DNA of 13,493 nucleotides, taken from contig CABQCA010000053.1 of NCBI GenBank assembly GCA_902462525.1, positions 1 through 13,493 on the forward strand, written 5' to 3'. The position numbers were made by a program, and so were the translations under genes. The notes below the pieces were generated by a model, which was not told the origin of the DNA, ran no database searches, and worked only from the letters and a program-made list of their open reading frames with translations. The stretch is from an uncultured Porphyromonadaceae bacterium (GTDB lineage Bacteria; Bacteroidota; Bacteroidia; Bacteroidales; Muribaculaceae). Positions 13,319-13,493 of the stretch are shown piece after piece (position 1 is the stretch's first letter; the number at the start of each line of letters is the position of its first letter).

Positions 13319-13493
13319 AACGGATTGAGTTTTATTATAGCGGGGGCCGGTGTGGCCCACGATTGGTCGGTGAGCGGTGCCTCGCGGCCGTCGGCATAGT
13401 TGTGGAGCGGACGGTCGAAATGCAGAGTGGTGCCGTCGAAGGTGCCGGTGGCGGCGATTCGGAAAGTGAATGGAAAGACCCCCGCGTTGACGA
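13315..13493 (-). CDS. Unrecognised protein, C-terminal fragment (runs off the right edge)
   Basis: On the minus strand a frame with no stop enters from the window edge and gives 58 residues before TGA at 13317-13315. The residues include VNAGVFPFTFRIAATGTFDG, TTLHFDRPLHNYADGREAPL and a tail ending AIIKLNPL. Codon use is GC-rich with C or G in third positions, like the core genes, and the frame ends exactly on the carbonic anhydrase ATG as ATGA. Both facts argue that it is coding. I cannot assign a family from this fragment. Confidence 0.6.
   Translation of the reverse strand, partial: VNAGVFPFTFRIAATGTFDGTTLHFDRPLHNYADGREAPLTDQSWATPAPAIIKLNPL

Overview
The window reads as chromosomal DNA of a gut-type Bacteroidota, most likely order Bacteroidales and possibly Muribaculaceae-like. 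Four things support this: -7 promoter elements of the form TAnnTTTG, no Shine-Dalgarno-like leaders, the Bacteroidota-specific gldE-gldD pair, and signatures of secreted Bacteroidota proteins (a type IX-like C-terminal domain and short lipoboxes). Core genes are GC-rich with strong GC3 bias. Three small secreted or lipoprotein genes are visibly AT-richer. The family placement is inference from sequence style.

Layout. 1-111: tRNA-Glu(UUC), lacking its first two bases, with its terminator. 126-1639 (+): a HAD-family phosphatase and ribF (FMN/FAD synthesis), fused by a TAATG overlap. 1647-1934 (-): a small secreted protein converging on ribF. 1935-2193: an AT-rich spacer with a likely dnaX promoter. 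2194-11122 (+): seven tightly packed genes, dnaX (clamp loader gamma/tau), proB and proA (proline synthesis), a secreted endonuclease-I-type nuclease with a type IX-like C-terminus, gldE, gldD and a 4'-phosphopantetheinyl transferase. All but one junction in this run overlap, and the largest gap is 46 bp, so much of it could be one transcript. 11110-11454 (-): a small acidic hypothetical protein whose 3' end overlaps the transferase gene. 11575-12506 (-): two tandem, clearly paralogous lipoproteins behind a near-ideal Bacteroidota promoter. 12719-12756: a 15-bp G.U-containing hairpin ending the next minus-strand unit. 12776-13318 (-): a beta-carbonic anhydrase, coupled by ATGA to an unrecognised gene that runs off the right edge.

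Most genes are housekeeping. The parts that could hide something less described are the tandem lipoprotein pair (BACON-like fold suspected, conserved Cys pair), the minimal secreted protein at 1647-1934, and the placement of a predicted type IX-exported nuclease directly before gldE-gldD. I see no phage, transposon, CRISPR or obvious defence system.
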